Shown: piece after piece, positions 8,167-17,000 of the stretch
How the letters are laid out: every line of letters starts with the position of its first letter
How positions within the stretch are numbered: the first letter of the stretch is position 1
From: Coriobacteriia bacterium
GTDB taxonomy: Bacteria; Actinomycetota; Coriobacteriia; Anaerosomatales; PALSA-660
Direction: 5' to 3'
Length of the DNA: 64,000 bases
NCBI GenBank assembly: GCA_030652345.1
Contig: JAUSAU010000002.1
Location: 1-64,000 of the forward strand
The notes under the pieces: model-generated
What the model saw: the letters and a program-made list of their open reading frames with translations, nothing else
What the model was told of the DNA's origin: nothing
Databases searched by the model: none
Program-made: the position numbers and the translations under genes

Positions 8167-8658
8167 CTACTCGCCCGGGTGGACGGCCCTGCGCAGCAGG
8201 TCGGTGAGGAGCTGGCGCTCCTCCTCGGAGAGGTCCGCCATCACCACATCCATGCGGGCAGCGTAGGCGAGACGGCTCTCCGCGAGCGCCGCCTTCCCCT
8301 CGTCGGTGAGCTCGACCTCGACGACGCGCCGGTCACGTTCGGAGTGGTACCGCCGCACGAGTCCGCGATCCTCGAGACGCGCCACCATACCGGTGATGTT
8401 CGCCTGCGTGGTGTCGGTGATGGTCGCGAGCTCACTCATGCGGCGCGGGCCGTGCTGCAGCGAGCCGAGGACCCAGAACTGATGCGTCTGAAGGCCGAAG
8501 AGGCGCGGGCCCTGGTCGAGACCGCGGATCACGAGATACCACGCGCGACGCATCGCATGCGCGAGGTCGCCCGGGTCGTGGTGGCCACGCCCGGGCGTGG
8601 TCGCCTGTCCGAAGATGGCACCCGGTCGGTCAGCCGGCCGTGGGGATCGCTGGGGCAT
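8167..8658 (-). CDS. MarR family transcriptional regulator
   Basis: A 163-residue winged-helix repressor. The core shows LQTHQFWVLGSLQHGPRRMS, the recognition region TDTTQANITGMVARLEDRGL and the wing YHSERDRRVVEVELTDEG, all standard for MarR. The ATG at 8658 has GGAGG eight bases upstream; the longer frame to 8772 has no such site and would add a low-complexity leader. It is divergent from the secreted dehydrogenase gene at 8851, with a candidate operator between them, so it may control itself and that gene. The ligand is not predictable. Confidence 0.88.
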   Translation of the reverse strand: MPQRSPRPADRPGAIFGQATTPGRGHHDPGDLAHAMRRAWYLVIRGLDQGPRLFGLQTHQFWVLGSLQHGPRRMSELATITDTTQANITGMVARLEDRGLVRRYHSERDRRVVEVELTDEGKAALAESRLAYAARMDVVMADLSEEERQLLTDLLRRAVHPGE

Positions 8659-8700
8659 CGAGCCGCCTCCGTTGCAGTCATTCGTACGTGTGGCTGACAG

Positions 8701-8713
8701 TTCACCAAGTAAA
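8701..8713. promoter_or_regulatory. Imperfect palindrome, candidate MarR operator
   Basis: TTCAC-CAA-GTAAA, an inverted repeat with one mismatch per arm, 42 bases upstream of the MarR start and in the gap to the divergent dehydrogenase gene. The size and position suit a MarR site, but one short imperfect palindrome is weak evidence. Confidence 0.3.
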
Positions 8714-8850
8714 GCAGAATCGGGTCGAGGCGTGAACCGCCGGGGCGACGGTCGTTTCCCGCGACCGACCACCTCCCGCAGTGGTTGGATGACCGCCGTG
8801 CGGGAGATATACCCCTTGGAGTATTCGTGTCCATCGAGGACGTGAGCGAT

Positions 8851-10026
8851 ATGAACAGCATCTTCAGGCGCAGTCTTCTGTTCCTCCCCGCGGCGGCACT
8901 GCTCGTCTCGGCGGTCGCTATGCCAGCGGCCCCGGTCGCCGCAGCTCCGGCGTGGCCGGCCCTCAGCATCGACCGGACCATCGGGGGTTTCTCGCAGGTC
9001 ACCAACATCGTGTCGCCGAACGACGGCACGGACCGGCTCTTCGTCACTGAGAAGACGGGGCTGATCAAGGTCGTCAAGGCGGGAGTGGTGCTGCCGACCC
9101 CGGCCCTCGACGTCAGCGCGATCATCAGCACGAATTCCGAGCGCGGCCTGCTCGGCTTGGCATTCCCGCCGAACTTCGCCAGCAAGCAGTACGCGTACAT
9201 CTACCTGACGAACACCTCAGGCAACTCGTACTTCTATCGCGTGCGCGTGAGCGCGACGAACTCGGACGCCTTCGACCTGTCGACACGCCAGCTGATACTT
9301 TCCGTCGCCCAGCCGTACGCCAACCACAACGGCGGGCAGCTGGCCTTCGGGCCGGACGGTTACCTCTACATCGGCCTCGGCGACGGAGGATCTGCTCGCG
9401 ACCCGCAGAACCGCTCGCAGAACCGCGCGTCGCTGCTCGGCAAGATCCTGCGCATCGACGTGGAGTCCACCCCGTCGTCGGCCGGATATCGCATCCCCCG
9501 CTCCAACCCCTTCTACGGGCAGCGAGGGCGGCGCGGTGAGATCTGGGCGTACGGACTCCGTAACCCGTGGCGGTTCTCGTTCGACGCGCGGGGCAACCTC
9601 TGGATCGGTGATGTGGGCCAGAACGCGTGGGAAGAGATCGACCGCATCCCGACCGGTGCGAAGGGGCGGAACCTCGGGTGGTCGCTGTACGAAGGGCACC
9701 ATCTCATGAAGGCGCGCTCGTTCCGCGCCGGATTCACATGGCCCATCTCCGAACTGCGCCACCCGGCCGCTGAGTCGGTCACCGGCGGCTACGTGTACAC
9801 CGGGACGGCAAGCCCCTCGATGCGCGGTACCTACTTCTTCGGCGACTTCGTGACCGGGAGGATCTTCGCGATACGCCCCGTCCGTGTCGGCTCGAGGACC
9901 GTGTGGAGCCGCAGTCTGCGCCTGGACACCCCGTACAACATCTCGACCTTCGGCCTGGATCAGTCCGGCGAACTCTGGTTCGCCGACTTCACCGGAGGAA
10001 CGATCAGGCGGCTGGCGGCACCGTAG
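8851..10026 (+). CDS. Secreted PQQ-dependent sugar dehydrogenase-like beta-propeller protein
   Basis: A 391-residue exported protein of the soluble aldose-sugar dehydrogenase/HHIP-like family, which oxidises sugars with pyrroloquinoline quinone. An N-terminal signal peptide (RSLLFLPAAALLVSAVAMPA, then ending near VAAAPA) is followed by a six-bladed propeller. Family motifs seen are GLLGLAFPPNF, NHNGGQLAFGPDGYLYIGLG, GSARDPQNRSQNRASLLGKI, AYGLRNPWRFSFD and a C-terminal GTYFFGDFVTGRIFAI. The ATG at 8851 starts just before the signal peptide and has GAGGA upstream; the frame could extend to 8785. PQQ synthesis genes are not in the window, so cofactor supply and the real substrate are uncertain. 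Confidence 0.85.
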   Translation: MNSIFRRSLLFLPAAALLVSAVAMPAAPVAAAPAWPALSIDRTIGGFSQVTNIVSPNDGTDRLFVTEKTGLIKVVKAGVVLPTPALDVSAIISTNSERGLLGLAFPPNFASKQYAYIYLTNTSGNSYFYRVRVSATNSDAFDLSTRQLILSVAQPYANHNGGQLAFGPDGYLYIGLGDGGSARDPQNRSQNRASLLGKILRIDVESTPSSAGYRIPRSNPFYGQRGRRGEIWAYGLRNPWRFSFDARGNLWIGDVGQNAWEEIDRIPTGAKGRNLGWSLYEGHHLMKARSFRAGFTWPISELRHPAAESVTGGYVYTGTASPSMRGTYFFGDFVTGRIFAIRPVRVGSRTVWSRSLRLDTPYNISTFGLDQSGELWFADFTGGTIRRLAAP

Positions 10027-10057
10027 GATCGCTCGCTCGCCGCATGAGGCGCGCTGA

Positions 10058-11995
10058 TCAGGGAGCCGCGAGGGCCTCGGCCTTCGCGGCTTCCTCTGCG
10101 GCCCTCTGCGCATCGCCCAGAGCCCGATAGACATCGGACGCGAGCCGGTGGGAGGTCACGCGCCCGGGCCCTATGACGAGCGCCCGATCGGCGAAGCGGC
10201 GTGCACCCTGCGCGTCGCCCTTGGCCAACAACGAGTATCCCAGGCCCTCGAGCGCGTCCGAGGAGTTCGGGAAGAGCACGAGAGCGTAGCTGTAGGCCTG
10301 CGCGGCCTTACCGGTCTCGTTCCCGGTGAAGTAGGTATAGCCGAGGTGCGACCGATAGAAGGGGTCGGTCGGGACGAGTGCGACCGCGCGCTCCGCCGCG
10401 GCGATCGCGGGAGCGTAGGCGCCCGAGACCCCGCTCGCGGCCACGACACTGAAGTTCACCGACTCGCTGTAGTAGAGGAACGGGTCGACCGTCCACAGCC
10501 TCGCCACGCTCTGCGCCCGCAGCGCCGATCCCAACTCCGCCGACTCGCCGGCCGGTCCGACATAGAGGTGCGTCGCGGCGCTGGCCATGACAGCGATCGC
10601 GGCAACGACGGAGAGGGTCCTGATCGCGGTGGCAGCCGCCACGCCGGCGGAGCCGGCGAGCGTGCGCCGCTCATCGACCGCCGTGGTACGCAGGAAGCCG
10701 AGCGGCACCGACGCACCGATGACGAGGGCGAAGAGCGGCAGGTTCTGCAGGGTGGCGGGAGCCATCATCGCAGTGAGCAGGAAGAGCACCGAGGACACGA
10801 CCGGCCACGACAACCGGCCCTTCGAGCGACGCTCACCGAGCCAGGTCCGCACGACCGCGAAGCCGAGCCAGCCCGAAGCGAGGAGCCCGAGCGCGCCGAC
10901 CGCGACGAGTATGGCCAGCACGAGTTGATGCGGGTCTGTCGGGAGCTGCGCGAATCCGAACCCGGATGAGCCCTCCTTGACCATCATCGCCTCTGAGGCG
11001 ACGCGGCCGACGGCCGCGTGGAACCCGTCCGGCCCCCATCCCAGAACGGGACGCGTGCCGATCAGCGAGACGGCGGCCGACCACATCTCGGGACGCGAGC
11101 CGAGCGCCGTGCCGTCTGCGAGTCCCGTCACGATCCGGGGGATGGAATACACGACACCCGCGAGCACGACCGAACCGATGCCGACGCCGGCCAGGATCGA
11201 CCGCCTGTCCGCCTTGCCGTGACCCCACAGTACCGGCAGCAGCATCCAGAGGAGCCCCGCCGCCGCCACGAACGTGCCGACGCGCGCGCCCCCGATCGCG
11301 AGTACGAGCACAGCACCCGTAGCCAGAGACAGGCGCACGATCGACAGCAGGTCTGTCCGGAGACGATGGCCCTCCACGACGGTCGAGAGCAGTGGCGGCA
11401 AGAAGAGGACGAGCACCATGGAGAGGTACGTCGCGTTGCTGAGCGACCCCTTCATCGGCATACCGAGGAGCAGTTGCGACGCCGCGCCGCCGACCTGCAC
11501 CCCGACGATCCAGGGTGCCGCCAGGACGAGCGCCTGCCGCATCTGAGGCGCGAGCCACGCAGACGAGAGGGCCAGCGACGCGATGACGAGCAGGGAGAGC
11601 GCGCCCAGTCCGCTGCCGGGAGAACCGAGGAGCGAGACCGCCCTGTCGTCGGCTGCGAACGCCGCCACGAGCGTGACCGCGGCGGCGGCGAGCACGGGCA
11701 GCTCGATGCGGCGCGCCTGCGCCGATCGCCACATCCTGCGCGGACCCCGCCGCGACATGGCCGGGAAGATCAGGGCCAGCGCGCCGATCGACGCGACGAG
11801 CATCGGGATATCGAACGGAGGCACGAGACCCCACCGGGAGATGCCACCGACTGTCGCCATGAACGCGAGGACGACGCCCAACCACACGGCGATGCTGGGC
11901 ATCCCCGCGCCGTTGTTCCCCGGCACCGTCCTGCGTATGGCCACGACGACCTTCCCGATGTCGCGCGCGAGCGCGCGCGACGCCCACTTTATCAT
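10058..11995 (-). CDS. O-antigen ligase-like polytopic membrane protein with C-terminal TPR repeats
   Basis: A roughly 645-residue membrane protein with about twelve hydrophobic segments. In the long extracellular loop region it has GTRPVLGWGPDGFHAAVGR, the usual Wzy/WaaL-type signature (R-P-x-x-G-x-G). The last 150 residues are TPR-like helices (AERAVALVPTDPFYRSHLGY, then YSYALVLFPNSSDALEGLGY), an architecture known from actinobacterial and clostridial O-antigen ligase-family proteins. It probably transfers or polymerises a surface glycan, but the substrate is unknown. The start is uncertain: ATG 11995 is used, ATG 12076 is too close to the divergent gene, and ATG 11902 is also possible. It is divergent from the response regulator at 12098. 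Confidence 0.75.
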   Translation of the reverse strand: MIKWASRALARDIGKVVVAIRRTVPGNNGAGMPSIAVWLGVVLAFMATVGGISRWGLVPPFDIPMLVASIGALALIFPAMSRRGPRRMWRSAQARRIELPVLAAAAVTLVAAFAADDRAVSLLGSPGSGLGALSLLVIASLALSSAWLAPQMRQALVLAAPWIVGVQVGGAASQLLLGMPMKGSLSNATYLSMVLVLFLPPLLSTVVEGHRLRTDLLSIVRLSLATGAVLVLAIGGARVGTFVAAAGLLWMLLPVLWGHGKADRRSILAGVGIGSVVLAGVVYSIPRIVTGLADGTALGSRPEMWSAAVSLIGTRPVLGWGPDGFHAAVGRVASEAMMVKEGSSGFGFAQLPTDPHQLVLAILVAVGALGLLASGWLGFAVVRTWLGERRSKGRLSWPVVSSVLFLLTAMMAPATLQNLPLFALVIGASVPLGFLRTTAVDERRTLAGSAGVAAATAIRTLSVVAAIAVMASAATHLYVGPAGESAELGSALRAQSVARLWTVDPFLYYSESVNFSVVAASGVSGAYAPAIAAAERAVALVPTDPFYRSHLGYTYFTGNETGKAAQAYSYALVLFPNSSDALEGLGYSLLAKGDAQGARRFADRALVIGPGRVTSHRLASDVYRALGDAQRAAEEAAKAEALAAP

Positions 11996-12097
11996 CCGGA
12001 CCGCCGGGCTCGCGGACCACGGAGCAGGAAACATGAGCCACACGTCGAATATGCACGGAGATACGTCCGACCCCATTCGAACGGGGGATCAGCACCG

Positions 12098-12562
12098 ATG
12101 GCCAAGGCCAAGAAGATCCTCGTCATCGACGACGAGCCGATGGTGGTCAAGATGGTGAGCGACGTGCTCATCAGTCGCGGTCTGGAGGTCATCACCGCGC
12201 CTGAGGGCTACGAGGGCCTGCTCAAGGCGATCAGCGAGCACCCCGACCTCATCCTGCTCGATGTCGTGATGCCCGGGCTCGACGGGCACGAAGTGCTCGC
12301 GCGCCTGCACAAGGACGCACGCACGACCGACATCCCCGTCGTCTTCCTCACCGCCGTCGGCGACTTCGACGAGCAGCTCCATTCGATGGACGAGGGCATC
12401 TCGGACTACATCACGAAGCCCATCCGCCCGTCGGAGGTCGCGGACCGGGTCGAGGAGTTCCTCGATCCCGCGCGTCGGGCCGCCGCGGAGCGCGAGGGCA
12501 AGATGAAAGCCGGGAAGCTGCGGACGATCGTCGAGATCATGCACCGGGAGCACAAGGAGTAG
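12098..12562 (+). CDS. Single-domain response regulator
   Basis: A 154-residue receiver domain. The acidic pocket is DDEP near the N terminus, the phosphoacceptor aspartate is in LILLDVVMPGLDG, the switch threonine in VVFLTAVG, and the conserved lysine in DYITKPIRP. A charged tail of about 30 residues follows (AEREGKMKAGKLRTIVEIMH) but no DNA-binding or enzymatic output domain, so it should act through protein contacts. GGGGGAT lies upstream of the ATG at 12098. No kinase gene is adjacent; the histidine kinase at 17826 is the nearest candidate partner. Confidence 0.9.
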   Translation: MAKAKKILVIDDEPMVVKMVSDVLISRGLEVITAPEGYEGLLKAISEHPDLILLDVVMPGLDGHEVLARLHKDARTTDIPVVFLTAVGDFDEQLHSMDEGISDYITKPIRPSEVADRVEEFLDPARRAAAEREGKMKAGKLRTIVEIMHREHKE

Positions 12563-12593
12563 CGGTCCCGGCGGTGATGTGCGACCTGCGGTC

Positions 12594-12821
12594 CTAGGAC
12601 GACTTCACGTAGTAACGGCAGTGGTACCGACGCGGGCAGTCGGACGGTGTCGTCGACACCGTGAACTGCCACTGATCGCCCTCCACGAAACAGGTGCAGG
12701 CGATGCGCCGGTCCTCGCGCTTCACGGAGGTATCCCAGCGGTCCTCGTCATTGAGGGACTCGCGCCAGTAGGTGCATTTGCCCCGTATGGGCGCGAAGCC
12801 TGTCTGGTCGCTCGGGCTCAC
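12594..12821 (-). CDS. Small cysteine-rich protein of unknown function
   Basis: A 75-residue soluble protein with no recognised family. The C-terminal two thirds is dense in aromatic and charged residues and has five cysteines (GKCTYW, ACTCF, DCPRRYHCRYY). This suggests a small metal-binding or disulfide-stabilised fold. The GTG start at 12821 has GGAGG eight bases upstream, which supports real expression. It converges on the response regulator gene, 31 bases away. I do not assign a function. Confidence 0.55.
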   Translation of the reverse strand: MSPSDQTGFAPIRGKCTYWRESLNDEDRWDTSVKREDRRIACTCFVEGDQWQFTVSTTPSDCPRRYHCRYYVKSS

Positions 12822-12907
12822 TCGATTCCCTCCGCACGGGACCTGGTGGGCCCATTGTACCCGCGCGGACGATCCCGGGACCGCGCGGGCTTCATGCGCC
12901 GAATACG

Positions 12908-12943
12908 ACGAGGCCGGCTCCGCAGATGCGGAGCCGGCCTCGT
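12908..12943 (-). terminator. Long perfect hairpin after the haem-sensor gene
   Basis: A 17-bp inverted repeat: ACGAGGCCGGCTCCGCA (12908-12924) and TGCGGAGCCGGCCTCGT (12927-12943), separated by two bases. It begins 20 bases past the stop of the minus-strand gene at 12964. No T-run follows, but the stem is strong enough to end or protect the cytochrome-region transcript. Confidence 0.7.
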
Positions 12944-12963
12944 GAACGTCACTCGTTGTGGCG

Positions 12964-13881
12964 CTACTTGCCGCCGATGAGCGACTTGAGCGTCATGGAG
13001 ACCAGGTCGAGGAAGTTGGCGAAGAACTGCTCGAACCTGCCGATCTCGTCGTTGGATCCACTCGGGACGAAGTGAGCGTCGAAGTCCCCACCGGCCACTC
13101 GTACCGACAGTTCCTCCATGCTCGTGATCATCGCGCTCAGGCGCCTGAAGACGAACACATCGAGCATGCCGCCGATCGCGAGCGTGGCGACGAGCAGGGT
13201 GATGCCGATGACGAGCAGGGTCTGGATCATCGAGGCCTTGTCGGCGTCCGCCTGTGGCGAGATGTCGTCGATCGCATAGAGGACGCCGATCGTCTTGCCC
13301 GCCTCGTTCTTGATCGGGAACACGGAGTGCGCACGGCTCTTGGAGTCCGTGCTCCACCGCACGGTCCAGAAGTCGCCGGTGCCCTTTACCCCGTCGTGGC
13401 ACATCTGCGAGCACGCGCCGTTCTCGATGCCGACGATCTTGCCCTCCTCGGCGATGTCGCCGGGCGGCGTGGTCAGCTGCATCTTCTGACCCATGGCCTC
13501 GTCGGTGGTGGCGGCGAGTACGTAGGTGTCGCCACCTTCGCTCCAGTTGTTCGGGAGTCCCGCGGCGGTCCGTGCGGCGCCGTACGCCTTCTCGTCGAGC
13601 ATCGACTTGTCGAGCATCAGACCGAAGTCGTAGCCGAGGAGCCCCTTCATCGACTCGAGGTACTTGATGCCTGCGCTGCCCTCGATGGAGCCGAGTTCAT
13701 CGGCACCGAGTTCCTGCAGCTGGGCGAAGGAGTTCTCCCCGAGCGTGAGCGACTTCTGGGCCGTGACCGCGAGTCCGCCCGAGAACGTCTCGTGCAGGTA
13801 GACGACCACGACGAGGGCGCCAAGTATGTTGACGAGCACCACGAGCGTCAGGATCTTCGTTCGGATAGATACGTTGTTCAT
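12964..13881 (-). CDS. Membrane sensor-like protein with CX3CH haem motif and HAMP domain, no output domain
   Basis: A 305-residue protein. A membrane helix spans about residues 9-29, an extracytoplasmic domain residues 30-218 and a second helix 219-241. A HAMP-like segment (RRLSAMITSMEELSVRVAGG onward) is followed directly by the C terminus. The external domain resembles haem-binding sensor domains of the DUF3365/Cache-like type. It carries CSQMCH at residues 157-162, a CX3CH variant of the c-type haem site. No methyl-accepting, kinase, GGDEF or other output domain follows the HAMP. The ATG at 13881 is preceded by GGAGG. It lies downstream of the giant multiheme cytochrome on the same strand, which suggests a linked redox function. 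Haem attachment is inferred. Confidence 0.7.
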   Translation of the reverse strand: MNNVSIRTKILTLVVLVNILGALVVVVYLHETFSGGLAVTAQKSLTLGENSFAQLQELGADELGSIEGSAGIKYLESMKGLLGYDFGLMLDKSMLDEKAYGAARTAAGLPNNWSEGGDTYVLAATTDEAMGQKMQLTTPPGDIAEEGKIVGIENGACSQMCHDGVKGTGDFWTVRWSTDSKSRAHSVFPIKNEAGKTIGVLYAIDDISPQADADKASMIQTLLVIGITLLVATLAIGGMLDVFVFRRLSAMITSMEELSVRVAGGDFDAHFVPSGSNDEIGRFEQFFANFLDLVSMTLKSLIGGK

Positions 13882-14034
13882 CGAACCCCTCCCGTCGGCG
13901 GCTTTGTGTCCGCCTGCTCTCCTCCAGCTGCGCCCCGAGCGCACACACCGAACACACCCCGGGTAGCCCCGCCAGCGACTCCCGCCCGTTCGCTTGTATC
14001 GGCCTGTCCGCGCATCACCTCAACCATTTCGTCG

Positions 14035-17000
14035 CTATGGCCAGTAGATCGCCGTCGGGATGTCCGACGGTTGCGGATGACTGACCGCAGTATGACTGTT
14101 GTGGCAGCCCCCTGTCGCGCATGCGTCGGCGGTCAGGTCGCCGGGAGCGGTGAAACTCCGCAGCACAACGCCCCTCAGGCCGTCATGCCCGGACCGCACG
14201 TAGGGGAACGTATCGACCGCAGCGCCATCAGCTCCGGCGATCGTGCGCACCAGCAGCCGCGGCCTGCGCCACGCGTGAGGGATGCGCACATGACAATCGA
14301 CGCACTTCTCGCCGACCTCGTGCGCCGTGCCGGTATACGCGCCGCCGTGCCGCACGTGCTGCGAGTGGACGACGTTTCCACCCGGGCCCGTGGTCGGATC
14401 GTAGCTGCGCTGCATCGGGTGGCACTTGAAGCAGACGACGCGGGAGGTGCCGGTCGCCTCGAACTGCGCGTCCCCCGCGGTGGGGTTCGCGTACTCCGTC
14501 TGGCTGTACGCCGGATCGATGTTCACTTTGACGCTCGCGCCATGCGGCCCGGCCGGCGCGCCGCCGAACGAATGGCATCCGTCGCACGTCAGCGTGAGGT
14601 GGTCCGCCTGCGTAGAGGCGACAGTGCCGTAGCGGGCCGGCGTCAGCCAGGTGGTGGTGCCCTCGTTGGCGGGCAGTGCCCAGGTATACGGCGAGCCGTC
14701 GATGACGAAGGCCGTCAGCGGGAACGCCTTGGCCGTCGCTCCGGCGGCGCTGCCGGGCAGCGCGTTGTGGCCGCCCCCGGTCACGGACGTGAACGCCTCG
14801 TGCCAGTCGGAGAGCGGGTCGCTCCAGACGAAGCCCTGCGGGAGCACTGCCGCGCCGGACGTGCGCTTGTGCGGCGAGGCGACGCCGTCGGGGCCGTCGT
14901 GGCTCGTCCCGCTGCTGTGGCAGGCGACGCAGCGACGGTCGTGGTTCGCGATGGCGGCGATGACATCGGGTCGGGTCGAGAAGGCGCCGGATCCCGGGTC
15001 GGCCGGGTCGTAGTGGCATACGCGGCAGCTGTTGACGCCGGGCGCCTCCATCTCGGGGAGGGCCTTCGCGTGCTCGTCCTGCAGGTCCTCGAAGTGGCAG
15101 CCGAAGCAGCCCCGGTTCTCAGCGATGCCGTAGGTCACGCCGTTGACCGTTCCCGTCGCGTTCGCGTCGTGGGACGGGTGGGGGTCGCCCGTGTGGCAGC
15201 TGGTGAACGGGTCCACGCCGCCGCAACTGCGGGCGCGGCGGCCGCTGATGTCGCCCGTGGCGGCGTGACAGCCCGTCGTGGTGCAGCCGGTGCGCATGTG
15301 TAGTACGCGGAGGTCCGTCGAGCGATGGCAGCCCGAGGTCGCACAGGCGGTCGATGAGATCGACCCGTCGGGCTTGAGCGTCGTGCCGACGTGAACCGTC
15401 TCGACCCGGCTGTGGACGGGCTTGGCGCCGGCGCGCGAATGGCAGGCCGCACATGCGGCGGCCGTGGACTTGGTGGACCAGCTCGACTTCACGATCCCGG
15501 CCACGCCGTAGTCGCGGTCGTGACACGCTACGCACCGTGTCAGCGCCGAGGCGCTCGTCGTCAGTTCGGAGTTCGGACGCGCGTGCTCGGTACCGAGTGC
15601 CATGCTGTGGCATGCGCCGCACGCGGTCGACAGGCCGCTCTTCGCGTCCGCGTAGACGTCCGCGTACTGCGCGGCGCCGGCCACGTGATGCGCCGCGTCC
15701 GTCCCGTCTGCCCGTCCGCCCGCGCCAGCGTGCACGGCGCTGCGCGGGTCGTACTGGCGCGCGAGGCCGTGGCAGGCGCGTCCCGAGCCGCACGTCTTCT
15801 TGTCCGGGTCGTACGCGAGATTGCCCCCGCGCTCGCGCCAGTCGTGGCAGCGCAGGCAGTCGCGGTGGATGTTGGCGGTGACCGTCGGCGTCCCGACCTG
15901 TGAGAGGTCGACGGCAGGATGGCATCCAGGCCCGGTGCCGGCACAGCCACCGCTGTCTGCGGCCACCGTATGCAAGACGTTGAAGCCGCCTCCGGTGTGG
16001 GCCTCGGGCAGATCGCCGCCGCTGTGACACACCGCGCACGAATCGACGGTGTTGCGATCGGCCCACTTGTCCTTGATCGCGAGTTCCGATGCCGGCGCGT
16101 TGTGACAGTTGCGGCAGTCGTCGAGCGACGAGCGGCTGCGCTCCGACGTCGGCAGCGCGTGCTCGTCGATCAGACTGTGACCGTCGGGATCCATGCGATG
16201 GCAGTCGCCGCACGCGGTCCGCTTGTAGGAGGTGTCGGATGCGGGCACCCGATTCGTGGCGGAGTGCACCTCCGCGTCGTTCTTGTGAGACAGCTTGTCG
16301 TTCGCGTACGCCCGGTGGCAGGCGGCCGCGCCGCCACACGCCGTCTCAGTGGGCACGCTCGCCTGGAGCGTGAGATCGTGGCAGCCGCGCTCGCCCGCCT
16401 TCGGCGAACCGGAGCAGTCCTTCGGCGCGTCGGCGTGCAGCCGGTGGAGGTCGTTGACGGCGTGGCAGCCGGATCCGGTGTCGCCGCAGTCGAGCGGACC
16501 GGTCCCGGCGACGGCGGTCGCGACGTCGGTCGCATGCATCGGCGCGTAGGAGTCCTTCTTGTTGCAGTCCTCACAGCGGCGCTTCTTCCACTTCTTCAGC
16601 ACCTGGTCCAGCCCTGAAGCCCGCGTGTCGTTGTGACACTCCCCGCACCCGACGACCGGACCGTACGTGCTTCCATCCACCTGCGGAACGTCGGTGTGCG
16701 ACGTGCGCAGGTCACGGGAGTGGCAGCCGGAGCACGCCGCCGAGGCCTTGCCGCCCGGAACGGCGGTCATCCGAACGGCCATGTCGGTGCCCATCGCGGT
16801 GTGCGATGTCTCGCGGTAATGCCCCTTGGGATACGGGTCCGTCAGGCGGACGCGGTCGACCACGTTCGGGACCGTGCCGTCGTGACAGGACGAGCACTCG
16901 TGCTGTTCGGGCTTGTGACACGGGATGCAGCCGACGCCCTGGTATTCGTGGCACGTGGCGCATGAGGTGTTCGGGTGATAGGCGTTGAAGTCCCGGTACT

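Noticed and set aside
11960..11981. Perfect 10-bp CG-rich palindrome with alternating purine-pyrimidine bases (possible Z-DNA or operator).
   Set aside because: It probably lies inside coding sequence for Arg/Ala codons, and a similar string occurs in the glycosyltransferase gene near 37737-37755; codon bias explains it.
13882..13930. Possible GEMM (cyclic di-GMP) riboswitch before the haem-sensor gene: the minus strand has ACACAAAGCCGCCGACGGG, which resembles part of the GEMM core.
   Set aside because: The matching P2 half with GGGCAAACC and a GAAA loop is not present upstream, and the ATG follows too closely to allow the second stem.
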